Positions 1 through 10,382 of a stretch of DNA of 39,715 bases are shown piece by piece. Each line of letters begins with the position of its first letter. The first letter of the stretch is position 1. The stretch comes from Nocardioides sp. Soil797 (lineage in GTDB: Bacteria; Actinomycetota; Actinomycetes; Propionibacteriales; Nocardioidaceae), in NCBI GenBank assembly GCA_001429555.1, contig LMSR01000014.1, forward strand, positions 141,037 to 180,751. The letters run 5' to 3'. The translations under genes and the position numbers were made by a program. The notes under the pieces were generated by a model. The model had not been told where the DNA came from. It made no database searches and saw nothing but the letters and a program-made list of their open reading frames with translations.

Positions 1-2
1 CC

Positions 3-3000
3 ACGCCCCGCAAGACCGCAGTCAAGCAGGTGGCGGCTCCGGAGCCCACCGAGTCGACCAGCGCCGACGCCGCAGCGGCCCCGGCGGTCCTGTTCCAGAC
101 CCCCGAGCCCACCAAGGCACCCGTCCGCCGCACCCGCAAGACCACCCAGGTCAAGCAGGTCCCCGCTCCCGACGAGTCGGCAGAGTCGACCTCGCCGGTC
201 GAGCCCGCTGCGGTTGCCTCATCCCCGGCCGAGGACGCACCCACCACGGCAGGTGCCGAGGGCGACTCGGCCGAGGGCAGCGAGACGAAGGCGAAGACCA
301 AGTCGGGCCAGAGCAGATCCGGCCAGAAGAAGTCGGGCCAGAAGAAGGCGAAGAAGCCCGCCGATGCGAGCGAGCCCACCGACGAGGAGTCGGTCGAGAA
401 GCCCGCCAAGGCCAAGAAGCAGGGCAAGAAGAACGCGTCGGACGACACCGCCGCTGATGAGCAGCAGGGGAAGCCCGCCACCGAAGAGACCGACGGGGCC
501 ACCGAGCCTGACGGATCCACCGAGACCGACGGTGACGCCTCCGACGGCGAAGGGGCCGGTGGCCCGCGCCGCCGGCGTCGCCGTGGCGGTCGTCGTCGGC
601 GCAAGTCCGGCGACTCCGACACCGACTCGAACGACAACGACAGCGACCAGGACTCCGACGAGTCGGACTCCAAGGACTCCTCGGACGATGCCGACGGCGA
701 CTCGGGTGAGGGCACCGGCAGCCGTCGCCGTCGCCGTCGTCGTCGCGCCGGGGACAACAACGGTGGCTCGGGCGACGACCCGGAGAACACCGTCACCAGG
801 GTTCGCCAGGGCCGCAGCGTCGAGGACCAGATCACCGCAGTCACCGGCTCCACCCGTCTCGAGGCCAAGAAGCAACGGCGTCGCGAGGGTCGCGAGGCCG
901 GTCGCCGCCGGGCACCGATCGTCAGCGAGGCAGAGTTCCTCGCTCGCCGGGAGTCCGTCGACCGCAAGATGGTCATCCGGCAGCACAAGGAGCTCACCCA
1001 GATCGCCGTGCTCGAGGACAAGGTTCTCGTCGAGCACTACGTGGCCCGTGAGTCGCAGAACTCGCTGATCGGCAACGTGTACGTCGGCCGGGTGCAGAAC
1101 GTGCTGCCCTCCATGGAGGCGGCGTTCGTCGACATCGGCAAGGGCCGCAACGCGGTCATCTATGCCGGCGAGATCAACTGGGCGGCTCTGGGCCACAAGG
1201 ACGGCGCGCCCCGCAAGATCGAGTCGGTGCTCTCCAGCGGCCAGTCGATCCTGGTGCAGGTCACCAAGGACCCGATCGGCCACAAGGGTGCCCGACTGAC
1301 CGGGCAGGTCAGCCTCGCCGGGCGATTCCTGGTCTACGTCCCCGACGGCACCACCAGCGGCATCTCCCGCAAGCTGCCCGACACCGAGCGCAGTCGACTC
1401 AAGAGCGTGCTCAAGGAGATCGTCCCCGACTCCGCAGGCGTCATCGTCCGTACGGCGGCCGAGGGTGCCTCCGAGGACGAGCTGACCCGTGACGTCGAGC
1501 GACTCAAGGCACGCTGGGAGGACATCGAGGCCAAGTCGAAGTCCGGTGGCTCCCCGAAGCTGCTCTACGGTGAGCCCGATCTCACCCTCAAGGTCGTGCG
1601 CGACCTGTTCACCGAAGACTTCTCCAAGCTGGTCATCGAGGGCGACGAGGCCTGGGAGACGGTCAGGGACTACGTCTCCCACATGGCTCCCGACCTCGAG
1701 GAGCGGATGGAGAGGTTCGAGTCGGAGACCGGCCAGGACTCCTTCGCGGCGTACCGCATCGACGAGCAGATCGCCAAGGGCGTCGACCGCAAGGTCTGGT
1801 TGCCCTCGGGTGGGTCGCTGATCATCGACCGCACCGAAGCGATGACCGTGGTCGACGTCAACACCGGCAAGTTCACCGGCTCCGGGGGCAACCTCGAGGA
1901 GACCGTCACCAAGAACAACCTCGAGGCCGCTGAGGAGATCGTCCGCCAGCTTCGGCTGCGTGACATCGGCGGCATCATCGTCGTCGACTTCATCGACATG
2001 GTGCTCGAGAGCAACCGCGACCTGGTGCTGCGCCGTCTCGTCGAGTGCCTGGGTCGCGACCGCACTCGCCACCAGGTGGCCGAGGTGACCTCGCTGGGCC
2101 TGGTCCAGATGACCCGCAAGCGCATCGGCACCGGTCTGCTCGAGGCCTTCAGCGAGGAGTGCGAGCACTGCCAGGGCCGTGGCCTCGTGGTGCACGACAT
2201 GCCCATCGAACCGAAGAAGTCCGATGACGCCGGACGCTCCTCCGGTGGCCGCCGTGGCCGCGGCCGCGGCAAGAGCGACGGCAACGACTCCAGCAACCAG
2301 TCCGGCAGCAACCAGTCCGGCAGCAACGGTGGCGGTCGCAACGGCGGCCAGCAGGCAACCCCGGCGCCGCCGTCGCCCAAGGACGTCGCGGCCATGGCCA
2401 AGGCGGAGAACGCCGACAAGCCACCGGCCGACCAGCAGTCAACGGACCAGAAGCCGGCCGACCAGGGTTCAGCGGGTCAGCCGGCGGACAAGCCAGTCGA
2501 CCAGCCCGTCTCCGAGGCCACGCCTCCGGCCGGCTCCGACGAGCCCGGCACCGGTGCGCCCAGCGCTGACCAGGCACCGGCCGTGGTGAAGTCGACACGT
2601 CGACGCTCCGACCGCCGCAGGTCCGGCAATGATGCGAGTCGGGCCAGCGAGCAGTCCGCGCAGTCGTCGGCCCAGACGCCGCCGACCGCTGAGGAGGGGA
2701 GCGCGAGCGACAAAGGAGCCGAGGTCCCTGCTGAGGCGCCTGCTGCGCAGCCCGAGGCGACGCCGAAGGTCGTGACCCGCACCCGACGGGGCGCCAGCCG
2801 TAGCACCGGTGTGTCCACGCCGGCCCAGGCCACGGCGATCACCATCGCCACGCCGGCACCCGCCCCGGTGCAGGAGCAGGCCGAGGAACCGGCCGCCCCC
2901 AAGGTGGTGACCACCACACGTTCGCGTCGCGGTGGCGCCCGCCGGGTCGCCACGGAAACGGCCGAGACCACTGCTGAGGAATCAGCAGAGCAGGCCGTTG

Positions 3001-3059
3001 AGCCGGCGCCCGCCGAGCTGCACGTGCCGGTCAAGAAGAAGGGCTCGCGCAAGCGCTGA
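3..3059 (+). CDS. rne: Ribonuclease E/G family protein, 5' end outside the window
   Basis: Endoribonuclease of the RNase E/G family, which matures rRNA and decays mRNA. The frame is open from base 3 with no stop upstream, so the GTG at 30 is probably internal and the real start lies before the window. The N-terminal ~270 visible codons are low complexity, rich in Ala/Pro/Lys/Asp, with Arg-rich blocks (around 560-605 and 720-750) typical of actinobacterial RNase E RNA-binding arms. The S1 domain follows (about nt 1030-1200, SLIGNVYVGRVQNVLPSMEA). The catalytic core is intact: VVDVNTGKFTG near 1850 and VVDFIDM near 1980 carry the metal-binding aspartates, and the zinc-link CEHC lies at 2160-2171. 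The C-terminal ~280 residues are again disordered, with repeated RSRRG/RTRRG and KVVT elements. rplU follows after about 185 bp, the usual actinobacterial order. Family assignment is firm; rne versus rng is by length and the two disordered arms. Confidence 0.95.
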   Translation, partial: TPRKTAVKQVAAPEPTESTSADAAAAPAVLFQTPEPTKAPVRRTRKTTQVKQVPAPDESAESTSPVEPAAVASSPAEDAPTTAGAEGDSAEGSETKAKTKSGQSRSGQKKSGQKKAKKPADASEPTDEESVEKPAKAKKQGKKNASDDTAADEQQGKPATEETDGATEPDGSTETDGDASDGEGAGGPRRRRRRGGRRRRKSGDSDTDSNDNDSDQDSDESDSKDSSDDADGDSGEGTGSRRRRRRRRAGDNNGGSGDDPENTVTRVRQGRSVEDQITAVTGSTRLEAKKQRRREGREAGRRRAPIVSEAEFLARRESVDRKMVIRQHKELTQIAVLEDKVLVEHYVARESQNSLIGNVYVGRVQNVLPSMEAAFVDIGKGRNAVIYAGEINWAALGHKDGAPRKIESVLSSGQSILVQVTKDPIGHKGARLTGQVSLAGRFLVYVPDGTTSGISRKLPDTERSRLKSVLKEIVPDSAGVIVRTAAEGASEDELTRDVERLKARWEDIEAKSKSGGSPKLLYGEPDLTLKVVRDLFTEDFSKLVIEGDEAWETVRDYVSHMAPDLEERMERFESETGQDSFAAYRIDEQIAKGVDRKVWLPSGGSLIIDRTEAMTVVDVNTGKFTGSGGNLEETVTKNNLEAAEEIVRQLRLRDIGGIIVVDFIDMVLESNRDLVLRRLVECLGRDRTRHQVAEVTSLGLVQMTRKRIGTGLLEAFSEECEHCQGRGLVVHDMPIEPKKSDDAGRSSGGRRGRGRGKSDGNDSSNQSGSNQSGSNGGGRNGGQQATPAPPSPKDVAAMAKAENADKPPADQQSTDQKPADQGSAGQPADKPVDQPVSEATPPAGSDEPGTGAPSADQAPAVVKSTRRRSDRRRSGNDASRASEQSAQSSAQTPPTAEEGSASDKGAEVPAEAPAAQPEATPKVVTRTRRGASRSTGVSTPAQATAITIATPAPAPVQEQAEEPAAPKVVTTTRSRRGGARRVATETAETTAEESAEQAVEPAPAELHVPVKKKGSRKR

Positions 3060-3079
3060 CGGGACCGGGGGGCGTCGTT

Positions 3080-3108
3080 TTGCGGTCGCGCCTCCGGAAC
3101 CGTAGTAT
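3080..3108 (+). promoter_or_regulatory. Probable sigma-A promoter for rplU-rpmA
   Basis: A -35-like TTGCGG (3080-3085) and a -10 TAGTAT (3103-3108) are separated by exactly 17 bp in the gap between rne and rplU. Predicted transcription start is near 3115, giving a leader of about 130 nt before the L21 start codon. The gap 3060-3244 is less GC-rich than its flanks and has no open frame of its own with a good start. The leader could carry regulation, but I recognise no known leader motif in it. Confidence 0.6.
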
Positions 3109-3244
3109 TGCTCCTCGGCATACATCCGTGTGCCCTTTCTGTGTGGCCCACCACCCGACGTACTCCTCTGCGAGCATCGTCTGCGCGTGATTGGCCCCGG
3201 AACCCAGTTTTTTCAAGCAGTTGGAATCGACGAAGGAGACCGCG

Positions 3245-3553
3245 GTGTACGCGATCGTGCGCGCAGGCGCCATTCAGCAGAAGGTTGCCGTGGGCGACGT
3301 CATCGAGATCGACAAGGTGGAGACCGGTGTCGGTGAGTCGGTGACCCTTCCCGTGCTGCTCGTCGTCGACGGCGAGGCCGTGACGTCCGACGCCAGCACC
3401 CTGGACAAGGCATCCGTGACCGTCGAGGTCCTCGGCGCCACCAAGGGGCCGAAGATCATCATCCAGAAGTACAAGAACAAGACCGGTTACAAGAAGCGCC
3501 AGGGTCACCGCCAGAAGTACACCCAGGTCAAGGTCACCGACATCTCCCTGTGA
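3245..3553 (+). CDS. rplU: 50S ribosomal protein L21
   Basis: Large-subunit ribosomal protein bL21, which binds 23S rRNA. The protein begins [23 protein letters not shown] and ends with the conserved block [20 protein letters not shown]. Its 102 residues are the family norm. I chose the GTG at 3245 because AAGGAG (3233-3238) sits 6 nt upstream and because L21 proteins begin with M-YAIV. An in-frame longer version from 3191 would add 18 unconserved residues. The gene is followed by rpmA after 78 bp, the usual L21-L27 pair. Confidence 0.97.
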   Translation: MYAIVRAGAIQQKVAVGDVIEIDKVETGVGESVTLPVLLVVDGEAVTSDASTLDKASVTVEVLGATKGPKIIIQKYKNKTGYKKRQGHRQKYTQVKVTDISL

Positions 3554-3631
3554 CGTCTGGGCGAGCGTGACGGCCCCGGCCGCCACATCCGCCCCGCTCA
3601 GTCCTCGACTCGACACCCAAAGGATCTCAAC

Positions 3632-3886
3632 ATGGCACACAAGAAGGGCGCCGCGTCCACCAAGAACGGTCGCGACTCGAACTCCCAGCGTCTCGGCGTG
3701 AAGCGCTACGGCGGCCAGACCGTCAACGCCGGCGAGATCATCGTCCGCCAGCGCGGCACGCACTTCCACCCGGGCACCGGCGTGGGCCGTGGCGGCGACG
3801 ACACCCTGTTCGCGCTGATCGGTGGCGCCGTCGAGTTCGGCACCCGTCGCGGCCGTCGCGTCGTGAACATCCTCCCGGGCGAGTGA
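3632..3886 (+). CDS. rpmA: 50S ribosomal protein L27
   Basis: Large-subunit ribosomal protein bL27, whose N-terminus reaches towards the peptidyl transferase centre. Its 84 residues begin [20 protein letters not shown] and continue [23 protein letters not shown], which is the family signature. There is no N-terminal pre-sequence of the kind cleaved in Firmicutes; the Met-Ala-His-Lys-Lys start is direct. An AAAGGAT Shine-Dalgarno lies about 8 nt before the ATG. Lies between rplU and obgE, probably in one transcript. Confidence 0.98.
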   Translation: MAHKKGAASTKNGRDSNSQRLGVKRYGGQTVNAGEIIVRQRGTHFHPGTGVGRGGDDTLFALIGGAVEFGTRRGRRVVNILPGE

Positions 3887-3949
3887 ACTGACGCTCCCCG
3901 CACCGTCGCAGGTCGCCTGAGTCGACCTCGACTGCATGCAACACCTGTT

Positions 3950-3974
3950 GGCGTCCCTAGGATCTAGGGGCGCC
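3950..3974 (+). terminator. Hairpin between rpmA and obgE (attenuator or processing site)
   Basis: GGCGTCCCTAG (3950-3960) pairs with CTAGGGGCGCC (3964-3974) across a 3-nt GAT loop, giving an 11-bp stem with a single G-U pair. There is no run of U after it, so full termination is uncertain. It could reduce read-through from the abundant ribosomal-protein mRNA into obgE, or protect the 3' end of that mRNA. A TAGGAT at 3958-3963 inside it could alternatively act as a -10 box for obgE. Confidence 0.55.
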
Positions 3975-4003
3975 TTCGGCATTTATCCCACCAGGAGTTC
4001 TCC

Positions 4004-5641
4004 ATGGCAGTTCCGACATTCGTCGACCAGGTCAAGCTGCACGTCGCGGCTGGCCGTGGCGGCAACGGCGTCGCGTCGGTGCACCGGGAGAAGTTCAAGC
4101 CGCTCGGTGGCCCTGACGGCGGCAACGGCGGTCCCGGCGGGTCGGTCATCCTGCGGGTCGACCCCGACGTCACCACCCTGATCGACTACCACCACAGCCC
4201 GGTTCGACGCGGTGAGAACGGCAAGCAGGGCGCCGGCGCCCACAAGAACGGCGCCCACGGCTCCGACATCGTGCTCCCGGTTCCCGACGGCACTGTGGTC
4301 ACCGACGCCCAGGGCGAGTTCATCGCCGACCTGATCGGTGCCGGCACCGAGCTGGTCATCGCCAAGGGCGGCAACGGAGGACTCGGCAATGCGGCGCTGG
4401 CCTCGTCGAAGCGCAAGGCCCCCGGCTTCGCCCTGCTGGGCGAGCCCGGCGACGAGCTCGACATCGTCCTCGAGCTCAAGGTGGTCGCCGACATCGGCCT
4501 GGTCGGATTCCCGAGCGCGGGCAAGTCGTCGCTGATCGCAGCGATCTCGCGGGCTCGTCCCAAGATCGCCGACTACCCGTTCACGACCCTGGTGCCGAAC
4601 CTCGGCGTCGTCCGGGCCGGCGACACGACCTTCACCGTTGCCGACGTCCCCGGACTGATCGAGGGTGCGGCCGACGGCCGTGGGCTGGGCCACGACTTCC
4701 TGCGTCACATCGAGCGTTGTGCGGCCCTGTTGCACGTCATCGACACCGCCACCATCGAGCCCGGCCGCAACCCGGTGGAAGACCTCGACATCATGGAGAA
4801 CGAGCTCAGCCGCTACGGCGGGCTCGAGGACCGGCCACGCCTGGTCGCGCTGAACAAGATCGACGTCCCCGACGGCCGCGACATCGCGTCCTTCGTCGTC
4901 GAAGAGCTGCGTGGTCGTGGGCTACGGGTCTTCGAGGTCAGTGCCGCATCCGGCGAGGGCATGCGCGAGCTGACCTTCGCGATGGCCGAGCTCGTCGCGC
5001 AGGCACGTGCCGACAAGCCCGTGGTCGAGACGCCGCGCATGGTGATCCGCCCGAAGTCGGCGGACGGCTCCGGTGACTTCACGATCAAGGAGACCGGTGA
5101 GGGCTGGCGGGTGCGGGGCGAGAAGCCGGAGCGCTGGGTCAGGCAGACCGACTTCAACAACGAGGAGGCAGTGGGCTTCCTTGCCGACCGCCTCAACGCG
5201 ATTGGCATCGAGAAGAAGCTGGTCGAGCTGGGTGCCGTGGAGGGCGACGCGGTGCTGATCGGTGCCGTCGAGAACGCCGTGGTCTTCGACTTCAAGCCCG
5301 GGATCGAGGCCGGCGCCGAGATGCTCGGTCGTCGTGGTGAGGACGAGCGCCTGCGCGAAGAACGACCCGCTGCCACCCGTCGCCGTGACATTGCCGAGCA
5401 GATGCCGACCCGCAGCGAGACCGAGACCCGCGCCGATGTCGCCCGGCGTCTCGACCGTGGTGAAGAGGTCGGCCCGATGTCGTACGTCGTGGGCTCCGAC
5501 GAGGACCCGGACTGGAACGAGTTCGACCCCGACGCGGTTCGGGGAGAACCCGGTCAGGACGACGCCGCAATCAACTCAACCGCGGACGACACGACTGAGG
5601 ACGGCACAGCCGCACGGTCCACGGAGACCGACGAGTCATGA
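4004..5641 (+). CDS. obgE: GTPase Obg (CgtA), ribosome-assembly and stress GTPase
   Basis: Essential Obg-family GTPase acting in 50S maturation and growth control. The glycine-rich Obg fold spans residues 1-160 ([17 protein letters not shown]). The GTPase domain follows: the P-loop GFPSAGKSS is near 169-177, switch I YPFTTL near 191-196, DVPG near 214-217 and NKID near 284-287. A C-terminal OCT domain spans about 345-430. A further ~115 acidic residues end the protein at 545 aa; such tails are common in actinobacterial Obg. AGGAG lies 7 nt before the ATG. The stop overlaps the proB start codon (ATGA), implying translational coupling. Confidence 0.97.
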   Translation: MAVPTFVDQVKLHVAAGRGGNGVASVHREKFKPLGGPDGGNGGPGGSVILRVDPDVTTLIDYHHSPVRRGENGKQGAGAHKNGAHGSDIVLPVPDGTVVTDAQGEFIADLIGAGTELVIAKGGNGGLGNAALASSKRKAPGFALLGEPGDELDIVLELKVVADIGLVGFPSAGKSSLIAAISRARPKIADYPFTTLVPNLGVVRAGDTTFTVADVPGLIEGAADGRGLGHDFLRHIERCAALLHVIDTATIEPGRNPVEDLDIMENELSRYGGLEDRPRLVALNKIDVPDGRDIASFVVEELRGRGLRVFEVSAASGEGMRELTFAMAELVAQARADKPVVETPRMVIRPKSADGSGDFTIKETGEGWRVRGEKPERWVRQTDFNNEEAVGFLADRLNAIGIEKKLVELGAVEGDAVLIGAVENAVVFDFKPGIEAGAEMLGRRGEDERLREERPAATRRRDIAEQMPTRSETETRADVARRLDRGEEVGPMSYVVGSDEDPDWNEFDPDAVRGEPGQDDAAINSTADDTTEDGTAARSTETDES

Positions 5642-6753
5642 GTGCGCGCGGCGAGGTGACCGTGGCTGCCCGGATCGTGGTCAAGGTCGGTTCGTCGTCG
5701 CTCACGACCGCCTCCGGAGGGATTGACCCCGACCGGGTCCGCGACCTCGTCGATGCGCTGGCGGCCGTCCGGGCCCGCGGCGCGGAGGTGGTGCTGGTCT
5801 CCTCCGGGGCCATCGCCGCCGGTCTCGCTCCGTTGGGCCTGGCGCGGCGACCGCGCGGGCTGGCCGCGCAACAGGCGGCGGCGTCCGTGGGCCAGGGCCT
5901 GCTGGTGCACCGCTACACCGGTGAGTTCGCTCGTCACGGGCTCATCGCCGGTCAGGTGCTGCTCACCGTCGACGACGTGACACGACGCTCCCACTACCGC
6001 AACGCACACCAGACGATGGCGAAGCTGCTCGAGATGGGCGTGGTGCCGATCGTCAACGAGAACGACACCGTGGCCACGTCCGAGATCCGGTTCGGCGACA
6101 ACGACCGTCTTGCCGCGCTGGTGGCACACCTGGTCCACGCGGACCTGCTGGTGCTGCTCTCCGACGTCGACGGCCTGTACGACGGCAACCCGGCCAAACC
6201 CGGCACCTCACTGGTTGCCGACATCCGCTCCGCCGACGACCTGGCCGGGATCTCCATCGGCTCGACCGGGTCAGCCGGTCTCGGCACGGGTGGCATGCAC
6301 ACCAAGGTCGAGGCGGCCGCGATCGCCACGGGTGCGGGCATTCCCGTCGTGCTGACATCGGCCCCGCAGGCGGGTGAGGCGCTGGCCGGGAAACCGGTCG
6401 GAACGCTCTTCCACGCCACCGGCAAGCGACGTCCGACGCGCTTGCTGTGGCTGGCGCACGCCACCGAGCCGAAGGGGCAGCTGCTGCTCGACGCAGGAGC
6501 GGTCGCCGCCGTCGTGGAGCGTCGGGCCTCCCTGCTCGCGGCGGGCGTGCTGGGGGCGACCGGGATGTTCGTCGGGGGAGACCCGGTCGACCTGGTCGGT
6601 CCCGAGGGCGCTGTGGTCGCGCGTGGCCTGGTGAACTTTGACAGCGAGGAGATTCCTTCGCTGGCCGGGAAGTCCTCGCATGCCCTCAAGAAGGAGCTCG
6701 GTGCCGCCTACGAACGCGAGGTCGTGCACCGCGACGACCTGGTGCTCCTCTGA
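5638..6753 (+). CDS. proB: Glutamate 5-kinase
   Basis: Phosphorylates L-glutamate to gamma-glutamyl phosphate, the first step of proline synthesis. The amino-acid kinase domain shows VKVGSSSL near the N-terminus, SSGAIAAG, the feedback/substrate loop [19 protein letters not shown] and [14 protein letters not shown]-terminal PUA domain covers roughly 275-365, as in the full-length enzyme. The 371-residue length is typical. The ATG overlaps the obgE stop by 4 nt; a GTG at 5656 is an alternative start that would remove six weakly conserved residues. No proA lies within the window downstream; the next gene is iscS. Confidence 0.96.
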   Translation: MSARGEVTVAARIVVKVGSSSLTTASGGIDPDRVRDLVDALAAVRARGAEVVLVSSGAIAAGLAPLGLARRPRGLAAQQAAASVGQGLLVHRYTGEFARHGLIAGQVLLTVDDVTRRSHYRNAHQTMAKLLEMGVVPIVNENDTVATSEIRFGDNDRLAALVAHLVHADLLVLLSDVDGLYDGNPAKPGTSLVADIRSADDLAGISIGSTGSAGLGTGGMHTKVEAAAIATGAGIPVVLTSAPQAGEALAGKPVGTLFHATGKRRPTRLLWLAHATEPKGQLLLDAGAVAAVVERRASLLAAGVLGATGMFVGGDPVDLVGPEGAVVARGLVNFDSEEIPSLAGKSSHALKKELGAAYEREVVHRDDLVLL

Positions 6754-6876
6754 GCAGCTCGGCTGCACCCCCTTTCGCTCGAACCTGGGGGAGTCGACCT
6801 GCCACGGTGGCCGGGTCCCGCAGGGGCGATGCTCCACCGAATGGGCATCGGTTAGGTGCCCCACGAGGCGGCGCCG

Positions 6877-6882
6877 TACCCT
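6877..6882 (+). promoter_or_regulatory. Possible -10 element for iscS
   Basis: TACCCT lies 10 nt before the iscS ATG, which would give a start site only 3-4 nt upstream of the codon, close to a leaderless transcript. No strong Shine-Dalgarno precedes this ATG, which fits. No clear -35 is seen. The 139-bp gap between proB and iscS otherwise holds nothing I recognise. Confidence 0.4.
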
Positions 6883-6892
6883 TGAAGATGCA

Positions 6893-8056
6893 ATGAACAA
6901 CGTCTACCTCGACCATGCAGCCACGACGCCGATGCTTCCGGCGGCGGTCGAAGCGTTGACCGAGCAACTCACCAACACCGGCAACCCCTCCTCGTTGCAC
7001 GCGTCGGGTCGCCACGCACGCCGCGTGGTCGAGGAGTCCCGCGAGAGGATCGCGCAGGCCCTCAACTGTCGGCCGGGCGAGGTGGTGTTCACCTCCGGCG
7101 GCACCGAGGCGGACAACCTGGCGCTGAAGGGCATCTTCTGGTCGCGACAGCGCCCACGCATCCTGAGCACCTCCATCGAGCACCATGCCGTGCTCGACCC
7201 GCTGCACTGGCTCGGCCACGACGAGGATGCCGAGGTCACCCTCCTACCTGTCGACGAGCTGGCTCGCCTCGACCTCGATGCGCTGCGTGCCGCTCTCGAG
7301 ACCGAGCCCGACGACGTCGCGCTGGTCTCCGTGATGTGGGCCAACAACGAGGTCGGCACCCTCCAGCCCATCACCGACGTGGTGGAGTTGGCCGCCGCCC
7401 ACGGCATTCCGGTGCACACCGACGCCGTGCAGGCGGTCGGCTCGGTGCCGGTCGACTTCGCAGCCTCCGGGGTCGATGCCCTGACCCTGACCGGTCACAA
7501 GGTCGGCGGTCCGTTCGGCGTCGGCGCACTCGTCGTACGCCGTGAGCTGGAGGTCACCCCGCTGGTGCACGGTGGGGGACAGGAGCGCGACATCCGCAGC
7601 GGCACCATCGACACCCCGGCGATCGCCGGCTTCGCGGCCGCCGTCGAGGCGACCGTGAAGGGGCAGGCCGACCACCACGTGCGGATCAGTGCTCTGCGTG
7701 ACGAGCTCGTCGCAGGCGTTCGCGCACTCGTGCCCGACGCGATCCTCAACGGCGACCCGGCCAACATGCTGCCCGGCCACGCACACTTCCGCTTCCCCGG
7801 CTGTGAAGGGGATTCGCTGCTGATGCTCCTCGACGCCCGCGGCATCGAGTGCTCCACCGGCTCGGCCTGCAACGCCGGTGTGCCCCAGGCCTCCCATGTC
7901 CTGCTGGCGATGGGATGCAGCGACGCCGAGGCGCGTGGCTCGCTGCGGTTCTCGCTCGGCCACACCAGCACCCAGTCCGACGTCGATGCGCTGCTTGCCA
8001 CGATCGGCCCCGTCGTCGAGCGGGCCCGGGCCGCGGGCGCGCGAAAGGCCGTCTGA
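6893..8056 (+). CDS. iscS: Cysteine desulfurase (NifS/IscS family)
   Basis: PLP enzyme that removes sulfur from cysteine for Fe-S clusters and tRNA thiolation. The 387-residue protein starts [14 protein letters not shown], the classic N-terminus. It has the HHAVLDP block, the PLP lysine in [15 protein letters not shown] and the persulfide loop cysteine in [12 protein letters not shown] chose the ATG at 6893 because the upstream frame extension is unlike the family. It overlaps mnmA by one base (TGATG), so sulfur donor and tRNA thiolase are made together. In mycobacteria the same neighbours occur. Confidence 0.95.
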   Translation: MNNVYLDHAATTPMLPAAVEALTEQLTNTGNPSSLHASGRHARRVVEESRERIAQALNCRPGEVVFTSGGTEADNLALKGIFWSRQRPRILSTSIEHHAVLDPLHWLGHDEDAEVTLLPVDELARLDLDALRAALETEPDDVALVSVMWANNEVGTLQPITDVVELAAAHGIPVHTDAVQAVGSVPVDFAASGVDALTLTGHKVGGPFGVGALVVRRELEVTPLVHGGGQERDIRSGTIDTPAIAGFAAAVEATVKGQADHHVRISALRDELVAGVRALVPDAILNGDPANMLPGHAHFRFPGCEGDSLLMLLDARGIECSTGSACNAGVPQASHVLLAMGCSDAEARGSLRFSLGHTSTQSDVDALLATIGPVVERARAAGARKAV

Positions 8057-9159
8057 TGCGAGTTCTTGCTGCCATGTCCGGTGGCGTCGACTCGGCCGTC
8101 GCCGCAGCGCGTGCCGCAGAAGCCGGCCATGACGTCACTGGCATCCACCTCGCGCTCTCGCGCAACCCCAAGTCCTACCGCAGCGGGGCCCGCGGGTGCT
8201 GCACGATCGAGGACAGCAACGACGCCCGCCGAGCCGCCGACGTGATCGGCATCCCGTTCTATGTCTGGGACATGTCGGACGAGTTCCACGACAACGTGGT
8301 CGAGGACTTCATGTCCGAGTACGCCGCCGGTCGCACCCCCAACCCGTGCCTGCGGTGCAACGAGAAGATCAAGTTCGCCGCGGTCCTCGACCGGGCCTTG
8401 GCACTGGGCTTCGACGCGGTCGTGACCGGCCACTATGCGCAGCTCGAGACAGGCAGCGACGGGCTGATCGAGATGCACCGGGCCGTCGACATGGGCAAGG
8501 ACCAGTCCTACGTGCTCGGCGTGCTCACCCAGGACCAGCTGGCCCACTCGCTGTTCCCGCTCGGCGACTCCGTCAAGGACGACGTACGCAGTGAGGCCGA
8601 GCGCCGCGACCTGATGGTGGCCAACAAGCCCGACTCCCACGACATCTGCTTCATCGCCGACGGCGACAACGCCGGTTGGCTGAAGGAGAAGCTCGGTGAC
8701 CGAGCCCCCAACGACGGTGGCGACATCGTCGACCACACCACCGGTGAGGTGCTGGGACAGCACGAGGGCACCACGGCCTACACCATCGGCCAGCGCAGGG
8801 GCCTGCGGATCGGGCGTCCGGCGTCCGACGGCAAGCCGCGCTTCGTGCTCGACATCGAACCGGTCTCGGGCACCGTGACGGTCGGTCCTCGCGAGGCACT
8901 GCGCATCGACCGGATCAGCGGCATCAGGGCACGCTGGTGCGGCACCGTGCCGAGTCGCCTCGAGGGCACCGTGCAGCTGCGCGCCCACGGCGCCGAGCAC
9001 CGTGCGATCGTGACCACCGACGGCGCCGACGTCGAGATCGAGCTGCTCGACCCGGCTGAGGGAATCGCCCCCGGCCAGGCCGCGGTGATCTATGACGGCA
9101 CCCGAGTGGTCGGCTCGGCCACCATCTCCGCAACCGCACGGACCTCGGTCACCGCGTGA
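8056..9159 (+). CDS. mnmA: tRNA-specific 2-thiouridylase MnmA
   Basis: Adds sulfur to the wobble uridine of Lys/Glu/Gln tRNAs. The PP-loop SGGVDSAV lies at residues 8-15. The first catalytic cysteine is in [16 protein letters not shown] and the second in SHDICFIAD. The tRNA-binding segment [10 protein letters not shown] and the C-terminal barrel (TIGQRRGL onward) are present. At 367 residues it is normal length. The ATG at 8056 overlaps the iscS stop, and the MetE-like gene begins 4 nt before its own stop, so the three genes form one operon. Confidence 0.96.
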   Translation: MRVLAAMSGGVDSAVAAARAAEAGHDVTGIHLALSRNPKSYRSGARGCCTIEDSNDARRAADVIGIPFYVWDMSDEFHDNVVEDFMSEYAAGRTPNPCLRCNEKIKFAAVLDRALALGFDAVVTGHYAQLETGSDGLIEMHRAVDMGKDQSYVLGVLTQDQLAHSLFPLGDSVKDDVRSEAERRDLMVANKPDSHDICFIADGDNAGWLKEKLGDRAPNDGGDIVDHTTGEVLGQHEGTTAYTIGQRRGLRIGRPASDGKPRFVLDIEPVSGTVTVGPREALRIDRISGIRARWCGTVPSRLEGTVQLRAHGAEHRAIVTTDGADVEIELLDPAEGIAPGQAAVIYDGTRVVGSATISATARTSVTA

Positions 9160-10160
9160 GCGTCCTTGCGACCGGCATCGGATCGATGCCCGGTGGCGAC
9201 GCACTGGGCAACGAGGCCGACAACGCGCGTTCCTACGCCGAAGCCGTGCGCGTCGTGGTCGGTGAGCTGCCCGACGTCGTGCACGTGCCGGAGCTGCCCG
9301 GTCGTGGCGCCGGGGCGAGCATGACCGGCCGCGGTCTTGCCGTGATGAGTGGTCTGGGCGCGGACCTGCAACCTGCCGGGTGGCGGCTGACCGACCATTC
9401 CGGTGTCGACCACCGTCGAGCCCGGTCGTTGCTGGCCCAGGACCTCGACGCGGTCGAGGAGCTCACCCAGGACTTCGCCGGTGTGTTCAAGACCCAGGTC
9501 GCCGGCCCGTGGACGCTCGCGGCGACGGTGGAGAAGCCGCGCGGTGACAAGGTTCTCTCCGACCACGGCGCTCGTCGGGAGCTGACCGAGTCGCTGGCCG
9601 AGGGGCTGCGCGACCACGTTGCCGACGTACGCCGTCGGATGACGCAGGCGAGCGAGCTCATCATCCAGATCGACGAGCCGGCACTGCCTGCAGTGCTCGC
9701 CGCACAGATCCCCACCGCCTCCGGTTGGGGCAAGCACCGGGCCGTCCACCCGCCCGAGGCCTCTGCTGCGCTCGAGCTGGTGTGCGCCGCGATCAGTGAC
9801 GCCGGTGCCACCCCGATCGTGCACTCGTGTGCCCCCGGCTTCCCGATCACCCTGGTGCGTGGAGCGGGAGCACGTGGCATCAGCCTCGACCTGGACCTGC
9901 TCGACACCTCGTCCTACGACGCGCTGGCCGACGCGGTCGAGTCGGGGGACCGGGTGCTGTTGGGAGTCGTGCCGACGATGAATGACCTGCCCACGGACAA
10001 GCAGGTCGTCGAGCGCGTGCTGCGCCTGCTCGACATGCTCGGCCTCGACCTGAGCCCGAACCTGGTGATCACCCCCGCCTGCGGGCTGGCCGGCGCTTCG
10101 ACCACCCGGGCCCGCCAGGCATTGGCTCTCGCGGCCGGTGTGGCCCGCTCACTGGCCTGA
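9156..10160 (+). CDS. MetE C-terminal-like (cobalamin-independent methionine synthase family) protein
   Basis: Short homologue of the catalytic barrel of cobalamin-independent methionine synthase, fused to nothing else (334 residues against about 750 in MetE). It begins with GTG overlapping the mnmA stop (GTGA). [10 protein letters not shown] at the start and [13 protein letters not shown] follow the family pattern seen in the mycobacterial protein between mnmA and ligA. The likely zinc ligands of the fold are kept: H and C in [10 protein letters not shown] and a C in [11 protein letters not shown] infer a methyltransferase-type barrel, perhaps acting on a thiol. The true substrate is unknown and its link to tRNA thiolation is by position only. 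Confidence 0.85.
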   Translation: MSVLATGIGSMPGGDALGNEADNARSYAEAVRVVVGELPDVVHVPELPGRGAGASMTGRGLAVMSGLGADLQPAGWRLTDHSGVDHRRARSLLAQDLDAVEELTQDFAGVFKTQVAGPWTLAATVEKPRGDKVLSDHGARRELTESLAEGLRDHVADVRRRMTQASELIIQIDEPALPAVLAAQIPTASGWGKHRAVHPPEASAALELVCAAISDAGATPIVHSCAPGFPITLVRGAGARGISLDLDLLDTSSYDALADAVESGDRVLLGVVPTMNDLPTDKQVVERVLRLLDMLGLDLSPNLVITPACGLAGASTTRARQALALAAGVARSLA

Positions 10161-10188
10161 CAGCCCTGCAACCGTCGCCGCCCGGGGC

Positions 10189-10214
10189 TTGCCTCCCGGT
10201 GCTCCGGGAGGCAA
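10189..10214 (+). terminator. Rho-independent-like hairpin after the iscS operon
   Basis: TTGCCTCCCGG (10189-10199) and CCGGGAGGCAA (10204-10214) form a perfect 11-bp stem with a 4-nt TGCT loop 28 bp after the MetE-like stop. There is no U tract, as is common for high-GC actinobacterial terminators. Confidence 0.75.
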
Positions 10215-10265
10215 CCGTGCACCTGCATCGTTGTCGCCCCTGAATCCGGACCAGCAGGCGTCCCA

Positions 10266-10283
10266 AGGGTGCAGGTGCACCCT
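10266..10283. promoter_or_regulatory. Perfect short palindrome upstream of the sigma-factor remnant
   Basis: AGGGTGCA (10266-10273) and TGCACCCT (10276-10283) form 8-bp arms around a 2-bp GG centre. It lies 100 bp before the sigma-factor start codon, a plausible operator position. No regulator can be assigned. The remainder of 10215-10382 has no open frame I can support. Confidence 0.35.
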
Positions 10284-10382
10284 CTGAGCCTGTTCAAACA
10301 GATTCTTCGGCGAGGCGTGCAACCGTGAACCGCTGCCACCTCGTTGACTGGGTGACAACGAAGAGCGGATGGGGGAACCACG

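Noticed and set aside
219..2195. Long - strand open frame (658 codons) opposite the RNase E gene
   Set aside because: It is the mirror of a high-GC gene with strong third-position bias; its product is Leu/Val/Asp-rich without motifs, and the + strand has a clear enzyme.
3060..3244. Riboswitch or small ORF in the rplU leader
   Set aside because: No known aptamer pattern and no ORF with a good start; only a promoter is supportable.
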